Part shown: positions 53,546 through 63,764 of the stretch, one piece after another
Position numbering within the stretch: position 1 is the first letter of the stretch
How the letters are laid out: the number at the start of each line of letters is the position of its first letter
DNA from: an uncultured Bacteroides sp.
GTDB taxonomy: Bacteria; Bacteroidota; Bacteroidia; Cytophagales; Cyclobacteriaceae
Assembly (NCBI GenBank): GCA_902168185.1
Contig: CABHOV010000067.1
Location: 1 to 64,000 of the forward strand
DNA length: 64,000 nucleotides
Reading direction: 5' to 3'
Position numbers and translations under genes: made by a program
The notes under the pieces: model-generated
The model's database searches: none
Told to the model about the DNA's origin: nothing
Seen by the model: only the letters and a program-made list of their open reading frames with translations

Positions 53546-54820
53546 ATGATGAAGTATTTCTATTCCCTGTTTTTTTTGGCGATCGCGCTAACAGAAAGTA
53601 CATCTGCGCAGACTATAGACAGTCTTGATATAAAGATCGGCCAGATGATCCTGATTGGTTTTCCGAAGGGTGATGTTGATGCAGAAGTGTTACGGGAAGT
53701 AAAGCAAGGTAAAGTTGGATCTATCATCATTTTTGAAAAGAATATTCCTGCTAAAAACTCTTTCGTTGCACTAAAAAAAATTACGTGGACCTATCAGCAT
53801 GCGGCTCCTATACCGCTCTTTATATGTATAGACCAGGAAGGGGGCAGAGTAAATCGTCTTAAAGATAAATATGGATTTCCTCGCTCCATCACAGCAGCCG
53901 CTATGGCAAAAGCTTCTACGCTTGATTCGGTTCGCTTCTATAGTGAAGCAACGGCATCGACACTGGCCGGACTAGGTATAAATGTAAACTTTGCTCCGGT
54001 AGTGGACCTTGCCTCGAATCCTGACAACCCGATCATAGCAAAATTTGGCCGCGCGTTTTCTTCCAATGAAGATTCCGTGGCGCTGATGGCGAAAGAAGTT
54101 ATCAAGCAACATCGTAAGTATGGAGTGATTACATCGCTGAAGCATTTTCCCGGACACGGCAGTTCGAAAGCTGATACGCATCTTGGTATAGCAGATGTTA
54201 CTAACACCTGGGAAGAGCGCGAGTTGAAGCCTTATCAGTTGCTCATCGACTCCGGATATGCAGATGCTATTATGACCTCGCACATTGTTAATAAGAAACT
54301 CGATAAAAATGGAAATCCCGGAACGCTGTCTGTGGATATACTAACCGGTATACTTCGGAAGCGTTTACATTTTAGCGGAGTGGTGTTTACCGATGACATG
54401 CAAATGCAAGCGATCACCAAGCATTATGGTTTTGAACAAGCTATAAAACTTGCTATTCAAGGTGGAGTTGATATCATGACGTTCTCCAATAATATTTCAG
54501 GCAGTGACGAACGTACCGTTAACAAAGTACATAGCATCATCCGCTCACTGGTAGAGAAGGGAGATATATCGCAAGCAAGAATCAATGAAAGCTTCAGAAG
54601 AATTATGCTTCTGAAAAAACGCCTGAGCGAAAACTCTGCAGAGGCAAATGATAAACAGGCTGTCGAAAAATTACAGATCGCTTTAAATAAAACTGAAGCT
54701 GACCTTGCTACAGCGAAAGAAGAATTGAAAAGTAAATCGGACGAGCTGGCGAAAGTGCAGGAATCATTAGCGCAAACAGAGCCTAAGAAAAAGAAGAAAA
54801 AGAAAAGAAGTAAAGATTAA
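53546..54820 (+). CDS. Glycoside hydrolase family 3, NagZ-like
   Basis: A 424-residue exported GH3 enzyme that removes N-acetylglucosamine from peptidoglycan fragments. The ATG at 53546 gives a signal peptide (MMKYFYSLFFLAIALTESTS). Catalytic features: FICIDQEGGRVNRL, the His/Asp dyad loop KHFPGHGSSKADTHLG, and the nucleophile Asp in VVFTDDMQMQAI. The C-terminal ~70 residues form a coiled coil ending in a run of Lys (KKKKKKKRSKD). An ATG at 53516 would overlap the upstream gene. It pairs logically with the PBP4 gene in cell-wall turnover. Confidence 0.9.
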   Translation: MMKYFYSLFFLAIALTESTSAQTIDSLDIKIGQMILIGFPKGDVDAEVLREVKQGKVGSIIIFEKNIPAKNSFVALKKITWTYQHAAPIPLFICIDQEGGRVNRLKDKYGFPRSITAAAMAKASTLDSVRFYSEATASTLAGLGINVNFAPVVDLASNPDNPIIAKFGRAFSSNEDSVALMAKEVIKQHRKYGVITSLKHFPGHGSSKADTHLGIADVTNTWEERELKPYQLLIDSGYADAIMTSHIVNKKLDKNGNPGTLSVDILTGILRKRLHFSGVVFTDDMQMQAITKHYGFEQAIKLAIQGGVDIMTFSNNISGSDERTVNKVHSIIRSLVEKGDISQARINESFRRIMLLKKRLSENSAEANDKQAVEKLQIALNKTEADLATAKEELKSKSDELAKVQESLAQTEPKKKKKKKRSKD

Positions 54821-54831
54821 GTATAGGACGA

Positions 54832-55641
54832 ATGTTGCACGAGGAACCTTTCAAAATATATAGGCCGACTGGTCCGGCAGTACCGATCCTTGTCAGTGTT
54901 CCGCATTGTGGTGTTGCGTTTCCAGATGATATCCGCAGCCAGTATAAAGCTTCACTGATCGAAGCACCTGACGATACAGATTGGTTTGTGGATCGTCTGT
55001 ATGATTTTGCGCCTTCTATGGGCATGACCATGATCACTGCAACGTATAGTCGCTGGGTGATCGATTTAAATCGCGATCCGGATAGTAAGCCGCTATATTC
55101 CGATGGACGAATCATTACTGCGCTTTGCCCATCAACAACATTTTTAGGAGAACCACTATATATAGATAACCGGAAAGAAGTAGCAGAGGCTGAAGTCGCC
55201 AGGCGGTATACATTATACTATCAACCTTATCATAACAAGATTCAGCAATTGTTAGATGAAATGAAGGCTGAATTCGGTACGGTGTTGTTATGGGATTGTC
55301 ATTCGATCCGCCAGATTGTTACCACCGTTCAGAAAGAAAAATTTCCAGATTTAATTCTTGGAGACGCTGATGGAAAATCTGCTGCCCCGAATCTGATTCA
55401 AACAATACTGGATATACTCTCTTCAGATTCCTTCACCGTAAGTCATAATCATCCTTTCAAAGGCGGCACCATCACACGCACATTCGGTAAGCCGGCCGAA
55501 AATCAACACGCACTTCAACTTGAAATGCCCAAGGTACACTATATGGATGATACAGAAATATATTATCACGAAGGGCGGGCGAAACACATGCAGCAGTTAT
55601 TAAAAAGAAATTTTCAGCACTTGATTTCACAATTACGCTAG
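54832..55641 (+). CDS. hutG: N-formylglutamate amidohydrolase
   Basis: A 269-residue hydrolase that splits N-formylglutamate into glutamate and formate, the last step of the HutF-type histidine pathway. Family features: LVSVPHCGVAFPDDI, APDDTDWFVDRLYDFAP, SRWVIDLNRDPDS and LLWDCHSIRQIV, with a late HNHPFKGGTITRTFG. It ends 1 bp before hutF, so the two genes are tightly coupled. No other histidine-degradation genes (hutH, hutU, hutI) are in the window. Confidence 0.93.
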   Translation: MLHEEPFKIYRPTGPAVPILVSVPHCGVAFPDDIRSQYKASLIEAPDDTDWFVDRLYDFAPSMGMTMITATYSRWVIDLNRDPDSKPLYSDGRIITALCPSTTFLGEPLYIDNRKEVAEAEVARRYTLYYQPYHNKIQQLLDEMKAEFGTVLLWDCHSIRQIVTTVQKEKFPDLILGDADGKSAAPNLIQTILDILSSDSFTVSHNHPFKGGTITRTFGKPAENQHALQLEMPKVHYMDDTEIYYHEGRAKHMQQLLKRNFQHLISQLR

Positions 55642-55642
55642 C

Positions 55643-57013
55643 ATGATGCAGCCTTTAAAATATTTTCAGCTTAAAGCATTATTGCAAGCGGACGGCTGGT
55701 TATCACCGGCATATATAGGTATTGATAATGAAGGTATAATTCAGTTTCTATCCAACACAAAACCGGAGCATCCTGTTGCTATAGAAATGGTGGATGGCTT
55801 TGCATTACCGGGTTTTCAAAACGCGCACTCCCATGCATTTCAATACGCAATGGCCGGTATGGCTGAGAAACATCCAGCAGGTTCAACGGATGATTTCTGG
55901 AGCTGGCGCGAAGCGATGTATCATTGTGCATTAAGTCTTGACCCTGACCAGGTAGAGGCGGTTGCAACCATGCTCTATGCAGAGATGTTACGGAAGGGCT
56001 ACACGCACGTAGCAGAATTCCATTACCTACATCACGATAAAGATGGGAAGCCTTATACTCATCTGGCAGAAATGGGCGAGCGTCTTGTATCGGCGGCAAA
56101 AACTGCCGGAATAAAGATCACGCTCATTCCAGTGTTTTATCAAAAGGGCGGATTCGGAAAAGATCCACAACCACGTCAACGAAGGTTTATTTCGAGTACA
56201 ACAGAAACATACTTTCATTTGCTGGAGGATTCTGCTGCGGTTGTGTCCAATCATTCGCATGCTAAGCTTGGCTTCAGCATTCATTCTTTACGAGCCGTTG
56301 ATCCTATGGATATAGTGTCCACTTTTCAGCAGGGACCCACGGATATACCTTTTCATCTCCATGCTGCCGAGCAACTCAAAGAAGTAGAAGATTGTGTTGC
56401 CTATTTAAAGCAAAGACCTGTTGAATGGCTTCTGAATAATCTTCCGCTAAATGACCGGTTTCACCTTGTCCATTGTACACACTTAAATGATGATGAAGTA
56501 AAACGTCTTGCGCAAAGCGGTGCACATGCAGTTTTATGTCCGGGTACAGAAGGTAATCTTGGCGATGGAATTTTCAGGCTTACTGAGTTTGCCGCTTACA
56601 ATGGTTCATGGTCTATAGGAACGGATAGTCATATCAGTTTAAATCCACTGGAAGATCTTCGCTGGTTAGATTATGCACAACGCTTCACCACGCATAAGCG
56701 AAATACATTTGATGACGGTGCCGGTCTCTTAACTCAAAAGACACTTCACGCCGGAAGAAAAGCAATGGGTTCTTCAACGAAGGAATACTTTGGTATTGGT
56801 GAATCGTTCGATGCAATCATATTCAATGCAAAGTCACCGTTGCTGGCACAAGCTAATGCTGACACTCTGCTTTCAGCGATTCTATATACTTCAGATTCCA
56901 GCGATATTCTCGGCACGCTCATAAATGGAAAATGGATCGTAAAGAATCAAGTTCATATACTATCAGAAAAAATTGCCGCGAACTTTATTGCTGCTATTAA
57001 AAAACTGAATTAA
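55643..57013 (+). CDS. hutF: Formimidoylglutamate deiminase
   Basis: A 456-residue amidohydrolase-superfamily deiminase that converts formiminoglutamate to N-formylglutamate and ammonia. Metal ligands His62 and His64 in NAHSHAFQYAM; the characteristic AEFHYLHHDKDG; a later metal His in FHLHAAEQ, and IGTDSHISLNPLEDLRWL. Its product is the substrate of the HutG encoded just before it. It lies in the same operon, 14 bp before an acetyltransferase gene. Confidence 0.93.
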   Translation: MMQPLKYFQLKALLQADGWLSPAYIGIDNEGIIQFLSNTKPEHPVAIEMVDGFALPGFQNAHSHAFQYAMAGMAEKHPAGSTDDFWSWREAMYHCALSLDPDQVEAVATMLYAEMLRKGYTHVAEFHYLHHDKDGKPYTHLAEMGERLVSAAKTAGIKITLIPVFYQKGGFGKDPQPRQRRFISSTTETYFHLLEDSAAVVSNHSHAKLGFSIHSLRAVDPMDIVSTFQQGPTDIPFHLHAAEQLKEVEDCVAYLKQRPVEWLLNNLPLNDRFHLVHCTHLNDDEVKRLAQSGAHAVLCPGTEGNLGDGIFRLTEFAAYNGSWSIGTDSHISLNPLEDLRWLDYAQRFTTHKRNTFDDGAGLLTQKTLHAGRKAMGSSTKEYFGIGESFDAIIFNAKSPLLAQANADTLLSAILYTSDSSDILGTLINGKWIVKNQVHILSEKIAANFIAAIKKLN

Positions 57014-57027
57014 TAAAAGACCATAAG

Positions 57028-57519
57028 ATGAATTTCGGAATTCGACAAATCACATCTTCTGATAACGAAGCGGTAGCGAATATTATAAGAATTGTCATGC
57101 CGGAATTCGGTGCGGGTGGTGCAGGTTTTGCCATTCACGATCGTGAAGTTGACGATATGTATCGCGCGTATTCAACCTCATACAGCGCATACTATATATG
57201 TGAAGTGAATGGAAAAATAGTTGGAGGCGGTGGCATCGGACCATTGCAAGGTGCCCCAGCGGATTATTGTGAGTTAAAGAAAATGTACTTCTTACCTCAG
57301 GCTCGCGGACTTGGTTTAGGAAGAAGAGTATTAGAGGCATGCATTCAAGCCGCGCAAGAAAAAAGATATAGCTTTTGCTATCTGGAAACTTTTAACACCA
57401 TGGGCAAAGCGATGAACTTATATGATAAAGCAGGCTTCAAACAAATCCCCAGACCGTTAGGAAGCACTGGCCATTTTGCTTGTGATCGATTCTATTTACT
57501 TGATCTTGAATCGATATAA
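57028..57519 (+). CDS. GNAT-family N-acetyltransferase
   Basis: A 163-residue acetyltransferase with FLPQARGLGLGRRVLEACI (acetyl-CoA loop R-G-L-G-L-G) and SFCYLETFNTMGKAMNLYDKAG at the end. Substrate unknown. Last gene of the plus-strand operon, facing the DUF3500 gene with only 4 bp between the stops. Confidence 0.88.
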   Translation: MNFGIRQITSSDNEAVANIIRIVMPEFGAGGAGFAIHDREVDDMYRAYSTSYSAYYICEVNGKIVGGGGIGPLQGAPADYCELKKMYFLPQARGLGLGRRVLEACIQAAQEKRYSFCYLETFNTMGKAMNLYDKAGFKQIPRPLGSTGHFACDRFYLLDLESI

Positions 57520-57523
57520 AGCA

Positions 57524-58528
57524 TCAGTTGTGTTCCTTCATATAGTGCTCGCGCAGTATATCTGCAGCAAAATCATTGGTAAGGTCACGTACAACGGTAT
57601 GTATATGGTTGCTGTTATTCTGGGTGTTATCGTATTCAATTAGCAACATGGGTCCTTGTATGCGGTAGTAGTGGCCAACTCCGGGCTTTAAACTTCCGGC
57701 CCAGGCAAAACTTAAATGATCTATACCGGCTTTCTTTATTTTTGCCATGAGCTTTTCAGAGAAACCGAACTCGTAATTTTTAATATAGGCATCGAGTAAT
57801 CGAAGAAATATTTTCTTTTGCTCAGCGTTAAGGTCAGTATATATAATACCGGCAGGATTAAGGAGCTCTGCTTTTTGTTTGTTGTATGATACAATTTCAG
57901 GAAGCGCTATATCTGTGAAGCGAGCTTTTGCAAGTTGCTGATCATTCATCGAGTTGATCAATTCGAAACCAAGATCCATCTCCTCTTTTAATGTCTTCTT
58001 TCCACGGTCATTACCGGAAGGAACCATAGCAGGATTACTTCCCCAAAAAGTAGGTGTAGAGGATTCCATTACACCATTCGCAGATGAAAAATTTAGTGAG
58101 AGATGATGACCTTCCAGACGCCAGCCCCACAATGTTTTTTCTTCAGGGTTGCCAAATATAGTGAAGTAGTAATTCAGTGGATCGCGATACGTATCATCTT
58201 CCTTGCGCCCTTCCACTTGTTGCAGAATTTTTTCAAGTGAAAGAATTCCGGTTGCTTTCTGATATCCCTGGATACTAAGGGATGACTTTAACAACGCAAA
58301 GGCTACTGCGCGTTGTTTTGCATCTAACGCATGAAGCGATATACCATTCCTGTCTTTGGGAACAAAGTGCCAGTTCAATCGCTCGTCACTCTTCCATTCG
58401 TATAAAGCTTTATTTTTTTGGGCAGGGGATAGCGAAGAAAGAAAATCATCTGCACGCTGTACTACTTCAGTAGATTGCGCGTGCAGTGTAACGCTACAAA
58501 ACAGAAACGCATACAATAACTTTATCAT
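57524..58528 (-). CDS. Exported DUF3500 protein
   Basis: A 334-residue protein with a signal peptide (about 1-17, CSVTLHAQ). Matches the DUF3500 family: DERLNWHFVPKDRNGISL, LWGWRLEGHHLSLNFS, GLKPGVGHYYRIQGPMLLIEYD-type endings (here SLKPGVGHYYRI and LLIEYDNTQNNSNHIH) and a terminal ILREHY. Function unknown; its His-rich, HHxxL- and HIH-containing parts could bind a metal. Single gene, divergent from nothing close, convergent with the acetyltransferase. Confidence 0.85.
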   Translation of the reverse strand: MIKLLYAFLFCSVTLHAQSTEVVQRADDFLSSLSPAQKNKALYEWKSDERLNWHFVPKDRNGISLHALDAKQRAVAFALLKSSLSIQGYQKATGILSLEKILQQVEGRKEDDTYRDPLNYYFTIFGNPEEKTLWGWRLEGHHLSLNFSSANGVMESSTPTFWGSNPAMVPSGNDRGKKTLKEEMDLGFELINSMNDQQLAKARFTDIALPEIVSYNKQKAELLNPAGIIYTDLNAEQKKIFLRLLDAYIKNYEFGFSEKLMAKIKKAGIDHLSFAWAGSLKPGVGHYYRIQGPMLLIEYDNTQNNSNHIHTVVRDLTNDFAADILREHYMKEHN

Positions 58529-58607
58529 GATGGAAGTTATTGAATATTCAGATAAAAACGATCCTTGTGTTCAGCTTTCAGAGGGAGCAATACGATATCT
58601 GTAAGGA

Positions 58608-61600
58608 TCAGAAGCCATCGTCTTCTTTTTTCTTCTCCTCTTCTTTCACTTCTTTCTTCTTTGCTGCAGAAGAACCTTCGCTCAGACTATAGGGAATATC
58701 AATGCCGTAATATTGCTGACGGAAACGATTAATGAAAGTGAGCGTCTCATCGTCACTTCCAGGAATGAAAGCTACTTCTCCCACTTTAGCTTTTCCAGCA
58801 TTACTTTTCTTGGCAATGATTGTGTTGAAATCACTATTGGATGAGTGAACCATTAAGCGATTATCTTCAAAGCCGAAGTAGTACCATGCTTCAGGAGAAG
58901 CTTTTATAAATACATTGAATACAGGAGCACCGTCTTCTGTTTTCTTCACTTCCATGAAGCCTTCAAATGCTCCGTTAATATCCTGGCGCCCTATATTAGA
59001 CATACCAAGAGTGCCTTCGCTATAGAACGCCTTTTGCTTTTGAGACCACTTCAAATTTACATTGGAGAAAACAAGAGGTTTGGCAAGAGGCGTTAGCGTT
59101 CCTAATGAAACATAACCTTGCAAACTTTTCTGTTCATAATCTTTTGCTGCACGTTCACCAACAAGATCTGCAATCTTGTAAAGAAGCTCTGTCTGATCAC
59201 CGAGACCTTCATCCGCTCCTTCATTTTTGATTACGTCCTGAATTTGGCGCGCCATTAGATCAAATGCTGTAACCGGTACATTCGAATCAACCATGATGAA
59301 AGAATTCATCTTGATCTCATTGTTCGTCATGTTACCCTGTCCTATAGCAGTCGATGTAACATTAAAATCTTTCGTACCGCTGAATAATTTCACGGGACCT
59401 TCGAAGCGTACCTGGAGCGTTTCGTCATTATAGGCAAACACTTTTCCGGAGAGCGAGTTTCCGGCAGCTTTTTCAAGACTCTCAATTTTGAATTCCTGTG
59501 ATGCAGTATCATAGTGGAGGGAACCACTTGGTTCGAAGAAGTTCTCATCCTCCTCCATTTTTTTGTCATTCACAAACGTGATGTATAGCTCGTTATCGCT
59601 GGAGAAGTGTAAACCTGCATTCACACGACCTCCACCTTCCGTCACTGCGTTATCAAAATCAATCCGAACATCTGTCTCATCACCAGTCTGAGTATACTGA
59701 ATCCAGGTGTTGTAGTTTTTAATTTTTCGGATGTCAAGTTTTACAAAGCCTGTAAGCTGTAATGCAGGACGTGTTGCGTACATCGTCATGTCACCTTTAT
59801 AGTACATCCCTGCTCCCAACACCAATTTCTCTTTATCAAGAACGGAACCGGTAGCAACGGTTTGTTGGGTCGCTACGGTTTTTCTTTTCTTGCGCGACAC
59901 CTCCTCCAATGCTATATCTTCCAAATGGAAGTCTGTCATTTTGATGGCAAATGTATCCTGAAGGAAATTTACATACTGATAGGTGGCATACCCTGTAAAT
60001 TGTTTTCGGGATACTATATCTACCACGCCTTCGGTAAGTCTGTGATAAGCATTTAAAGTATCCAGAATGATCGTGGTGTTTTTTAACGTTCCGATTTTCG
60101 CATTTTCAAGAATCAACACTTCGTTGTTCTCCGGAGTAATCTTTGCGTCTGCGACAATGATATAGGGGATACCGCTTACTTTTAACTCCTGTGTTTTTAA
60201 GTTATACTCTGCTTTGTCTGCCAAGAAGTTAAGAGAGTCAAGTTCCTTTCGGGTAGTATAGAAATAAGATTCCTCCAGCGGTACGTCCGGATTTCTTTTC
60301 ATGGTAATCTTTTCCGCTTTCAGATCCCATCGCATTTCGGGTATAGATGTTTTAAACTGCGCGAAAGGAAATTCAATAGCAGCCATACCAGCTACTTCCG
60401 GACTTATATCTGCATAATTTTCTTTCAGGTTGAATTTCATCCGCACATCTACACCATATAATAAAGGCTTGTTGGGATCTTCTGATTTTACTTTAAAGCG
60501 AGCATGTCGTGCACTGAAATCATTTGCTGTAAAGTTCATACTACGCGAGATCAATTCACTTCCCCGTGTCTCAAGTTTCCCAGCTCCGGCAACGCCTTCT
60601 TTCGAAATGGTAAGTGTGCCCTGCATCTGAGCGGTTGAATCATAAAAGTTGAAAGGAGCTTTCTGATTCTTCAATCGCATCTTGTCTTGCTTTGGATACC
60701 ACTTCATTTCGAAGTCTGGTAATGATGCTTGAGGAAACATCACTGAACCAAATTGCTTCTCTGCTATCGTGGCACGATTTCCTTTCGTAATAACAGAGTC
60801 AGGATAAAAAATAAAATCGTATGAACGAACTGTTGCTGCCAGGTAATCAATCTGTCCCGTTCCACGAAGACCGTGATTATCCATATTCAGCGCACCCTTC
60901 ATTTTGGCATCGCCATTGTAAAGCTGGTAGCCCGCCCGTGGTATAGCATGTTCAAAACCCAGAGACTTGTCAGGTTTGGAGTGAAGTTTTTCCTTGAAAT
61001 TCGGAAACATACCACTTGACACAAATGTACCATCGAAGTTAATGGAGGCCGGATCGGCATCATTCAAACTATCAAGTTTGAATGGAGGCACCACAAAAAA
61101 CATCGATTGATCGTAAACACCTCCCAGTACTTCGGGCCTGTTGAAATATATAACACCACCTCCACTGGCATCAAGTCTAGGAAAGTTTGGAATTTTTTTC
61201 TTTCCTGATTTATTACCTGCTCTACTTATAAAGAGTGTTCCTGATTTCTGACTTGTACTTGCCAAACCACCTACAGCTGCTGCGGCAGAGTCAGCACCCA
61301 CCATGTTGTTGTTGAGCTTTCTGCGAACGTTCTGACCTCTCGCATTTTTTTCTGTCACATAAAAATTAATCGAATCGATGCGCGTCAGGTTAATATAGAA
61401 GCTATCGTACTTCAGCGTAAAACCTTTCCCGCTGATCTCAAAGTTTCCGGCATTGATCGTTCCATCAAACTTTATATCTCGGTCTTTTAAAAGCGTAATA
61501 ACGTTGCTATCCGGTTTGATACGAACGTTAAGAGAATCACTCACCTTAAATTCATCTACACCTCTAACCGTCATATACCCTTTCTCAAAATTGACGGTAG

Positions 61601-63386
61601 CATTCGCAGTGCTGTCAATCACTGAATGTATTTTGAGGTTATCGTAATCCATTTCACCAAGACTGGCTTTATAGATTACAATGGCTTTCTCTTTTACATG
61701 TACTATATCTGTCTTTGGATTATATACTACTAATCCTTTTTCATTTAGAAATTCTATCGCGGCCTTAATATCTCTAACCTCTTTGCCTGAAGATTGTACA
61801 AGATCTCCTGAATAGAAATCCCGTGTTTTATTCTTCATGCAGTACCTGGCAACTAAAGCCAATGGGTGGAAAGAGAAACCTTCGCCTTTTAACAAGCGGA
61901 AATCTTCAGGATCATAATAGTCCACGGACTCTATTATCAACGGTATCGTATTTCTTCCACCATCTGTCCGCATGTCCAAACTGTCAGAGAATAAATCCCA
62001 GCGAATAATATCAGTCGAGAAATCTACATTAAAGAAGGTTGAAGAATACGGAGTGTGCATGAGCGCACCTCTTTCCTTCTGTACGTAAAGTTTTTGAAGA
62101 CTGTCCTTTCCATAAGTATATTTCATGCGCACCGCAGGATGCGAGATGGAATCATTTTTATGGATAAGATTGATGCGTGTTTTCTTTGAGAATATAGTCG
62201 AGTCGGTGAATTCAAAATCAGGAGACAGCGCTTTGATCTTTTTCTCACCGTTATGGAACACTTCTATTGTCGATGGATTTCCTCCCACGGATGCTCCGGA
62301 AATTTTTCGTCCCGTCAAGGAAAACCCTCCGGTATATTTCACATTCTCATCTCCTATACCTTGAATGGCTAAAGTACTTTGAAAAGATTTGAACCGTGGA
62401 TACGTTGATGCAACAGAATCTTTGCGCTGCTGTGACTTAAATTCAAATGTACCGGGGATCAGGCCAGGTGTTTTACCGGTATAATTAAACTTTACGAGGT
62501 CGGCTTTCAGTTCTGGCTTGGTAACTTTGAAATTATAGTCAGTAAGATTACAGTATACACTATCGGGGCTCAGCAATGCTGATGACCAATCGAATGAGCC
62601 ATCTTTACCAACAAAAGTATTATCACGAAGAGAGAGAGATCCTTTTGTATTCTTTAGAAAAACTGAATCGTATTTTGTTACAAAGTTTAGCGTAACGCGG
62701 TTAAAGCGAATCACTGGTCCTTCAACAATAGGCTGAGGAGGAGGATTCATCCATAGTGGCGTTTCGGTAAAAATGGAATCTACAGGTTGATCATTATAAT
62801 CGTTTGATGGAGGCGGCTCCGAATAACTTTGATTATCAACAGTAGGAGCAGAGGTTGTATCATTCATATCGAATGACGCGGCAGGAGCTATATAATCAAA
62901 GGTATAGTCATCATCCTTTGCATAGAGTCGAAAGGATTTTTCGTGATGGAGCGAGTGATGTTCAAAAAATGTACGACTTCCCTGGAAAAAATTCTGAATG
63001 CGTGCTGGCGTTTCTTTCTCTATCACCTGGTTCGTTACATTTAGAAAACCCGTGATCTTGGAAGGATCGGCATGTTCAACACTCACGGCATTGGCAATTG
63101 CTCCGAAATAATTGACCAGTGTTGGCTTCAGCGGAAGTTTTTTTCGTTTCATCTTCCGCACTTGTTGTTGAATGGTCAACTGTTGGTCAGCGCCAAGGCT
63201 TGACCATGCGGATGCAAAACTGCCACCCACAACGGACGCATCTACATTCCGGGTATTTTCCAAAACAATTCTAACACTGTCGGGAAAATTAAGCGGTATG
63301 GATGAAGTCTGAGTTTTCTTTTGTGCCGACACCAATAGAGCCGGGAAAAAAGAAAGAAGGAAAAAATATGTTCTAACCTGCTTCAC
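58608..63386 (-). CDS. Very large secreted beta-rich protein of unknown function
   Basis: A 1592-residue protein. The start is GTG (VKQVRTYFFLLSFFPALL), a signal peptide, then no membrane helices. Almost the whole length is repetitive beta-sheet with no clear domain boundary: many segments alternate short strands such as GNFEISGKGFTLKYDSFYIN, FDASGGGVIYFNRPEVLGG-like turns, and GATVRS-type loops, with repeated Phe/Tyr/Gly spacing. It recalls long beta-taco proteins of the AsmA/TamB/LptA type but I cannot identify a family. The tail is Lys/Glu-rich (KEVKEEEKKKEDDGF). It is transcribed alone and is the largest gene here. Confidence 0.75.
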   Translation of the reverse strand: MKQVRTYFFLLSFFPALLVSAQKKTQTSSIPLNFPDSVRIVLENTRNVDASVVGGSFASAWSSLGADQQLTIQQQVRKMKRKKLPLKPTLVNYFGAIANAVSVEHADPSKITGFLNVTNQVIEKETPARIQNFFQGSRTFFEHHSLHHEKSFRLYAKDDDYTFDYIAPAASFDMNDTTSAPTVDNQSYSEPPPSNDYNDQPVDSIFTETPLWMNPPPQPIVEGPVIRFNRVTLNFVTKYDSVFLKNTKGSLSLRDNTFVGKDGSFDWSSALLSPDSVYCNLTDYNFKVTKPELKADLVKFNYTGKTPGLIPGTFEFKSQQRKDSVASTYPRFKSFQSTLAIQGIGDENVKYTGGFSLTGRKISGASVGGNPSTIEVFHNGEKKIKALSPDFEFTDSTIFSKKTRINLIHKNDSISHPAVRMKYTYGKDSLQKLYVQKERGALMHTPYSSTFFNVDFSTDIIRWDLFSDSLDMRTDGGRNTIPLIIESVDYYDPEDFRLLKGEGFSFHPLALVARYCMKNKTRDFYSGDLVQSSGKEVRDIKAAIEFLNEKGLVVYNPKTDIVHVKEKAIVIYKASLGEMDYDNLKIHSVIDSTANATVNFEKGYMTVRGVDEFKVSDSLNVRIKPDSNVITLLKDRDIKFDGTINAGNFEISGKGFTLKYDSFYINLTRIDSINFYVTEKNARGQNVRRKLNNNMVGADSAAAAVGGLASTSQKSGTLFISRAGNKSGKKKIPNFPRLDASGGGVIYFNRPEVLGGVYDQSMFFVVPPFKLDSLNDADPASINFDGTFVSSGMFPNFKEKLHSKPDKSLGFEHAIPRAGYQLYNGDAKMKGALNMDNHGLRGTGQIDYLAATVRSYDFIFYPDSVITKGNRATIAEKQFGSVMFPQASLPDFEMKWYPKQDKMRLKNQKAPFNFYDSTAQMQGTLTISKEGVAGAGKLETRGSELISRSMNFTANDFSARHARFKVKSEDPNKPLLYGVDVRMKFNLKENYADISPEVAGMAAIEFPFAQFKTSIPEMRWDLKAEKITMKRNPDVPLEESYFYTTRKELDSLNFLADKAEYNLKTQELKVSGIPYIIVADAKITPENNEVLILENAKIGTLKNTTIILDTLNAYHRLTEGVVDIVSRKQFTGYATYQYVNFLQDTFAIKMTDFHLEDIALEEVSRKKRKTVATQQTVATGSVLDKEKLVLGAGMYYKGDMTMYATRPALQLTGFVKLDIRKIKNYNTWIQYTQTGDETDVRIDFDNAVTEGGGRVNAGLHFSSDNELYITFVNDKKMEEDENFFEPSGSLHYDTASQEFKIESLEKAAGNSLSGKVFAYNDETLQVRFEGPVKLFSGTKDFNVTSTAIGQGNMTNNEIKMNSFIMVDSNVPVTAFDLMARQIQDVIKNEGADEGLGDQTELLYKIADLVGERAAKDYEQKSLQGYVSLGTLTPLAKPLVFSNVNLKWSQKQKAFYSEGTLGMSNIGRQDINGAFEGFMEVKKTEDGAPVFNVFIKASPEAWYYFGFEDNRLMVHSSNSDFNTIIAKKSNAGKAKVGEVAFIPGSDDETLTFINRFRQQYYGIDIPYSLSEGSSAAKKKEVKEEEKKKEDDGF

Positions 63387-63482
63387 AGAAACTAAACCCT
63401 GAAATTCGTAAATATTGATTAAATAAACTAAAGGCCGACAGGAGCTAAACGTTTAACGACATCTTACTCGTACGAAAGCTGC

Positions 63483-63695
63483 TTAATTTTTCCACCGATT
63501 AATAAAATAGAGTATCAACGAGATTAAAATACTAAGGATGATGCTAGTCATCACCGGAAAATAAAATCTGAAGTTCTCACGTTCAACCCGGATATCACCC
63601 GGCAATTTTCCGAGGTACGGAATCTTGTCACTATACATAACAATTATTCCCGCAACAATGAATACTATACCGATTATGATAAGCAGTTTGCCCAT
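63483..63695 (-). CDS. DUF2905 membrane protein
   Basis: A 70-residue protein with two membrane helices (about 4-22 and 47-65), typical of DUF2905, with the conserved GKLPGDIRVE region between them. Function unknown; widespread in bacteria, often near ruvB in other phyla. Single gene, divergent from the methyltransferase gene. Confidence 0.85.
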   Translation of the reverse strand: MGKLLIIIGIVFIVAGIIVMYSDKIPYLGKLPGDIRVERENFRFYFPVMTSIILSILISLILYFINRWKN

Positions 63696-63764
63696 ACGTT
63701 ATTTCATGCTGAAATTTAGCACGAATTAAAGAAGCTTGCGCTTTAGCTTTATACGAATCATTAC

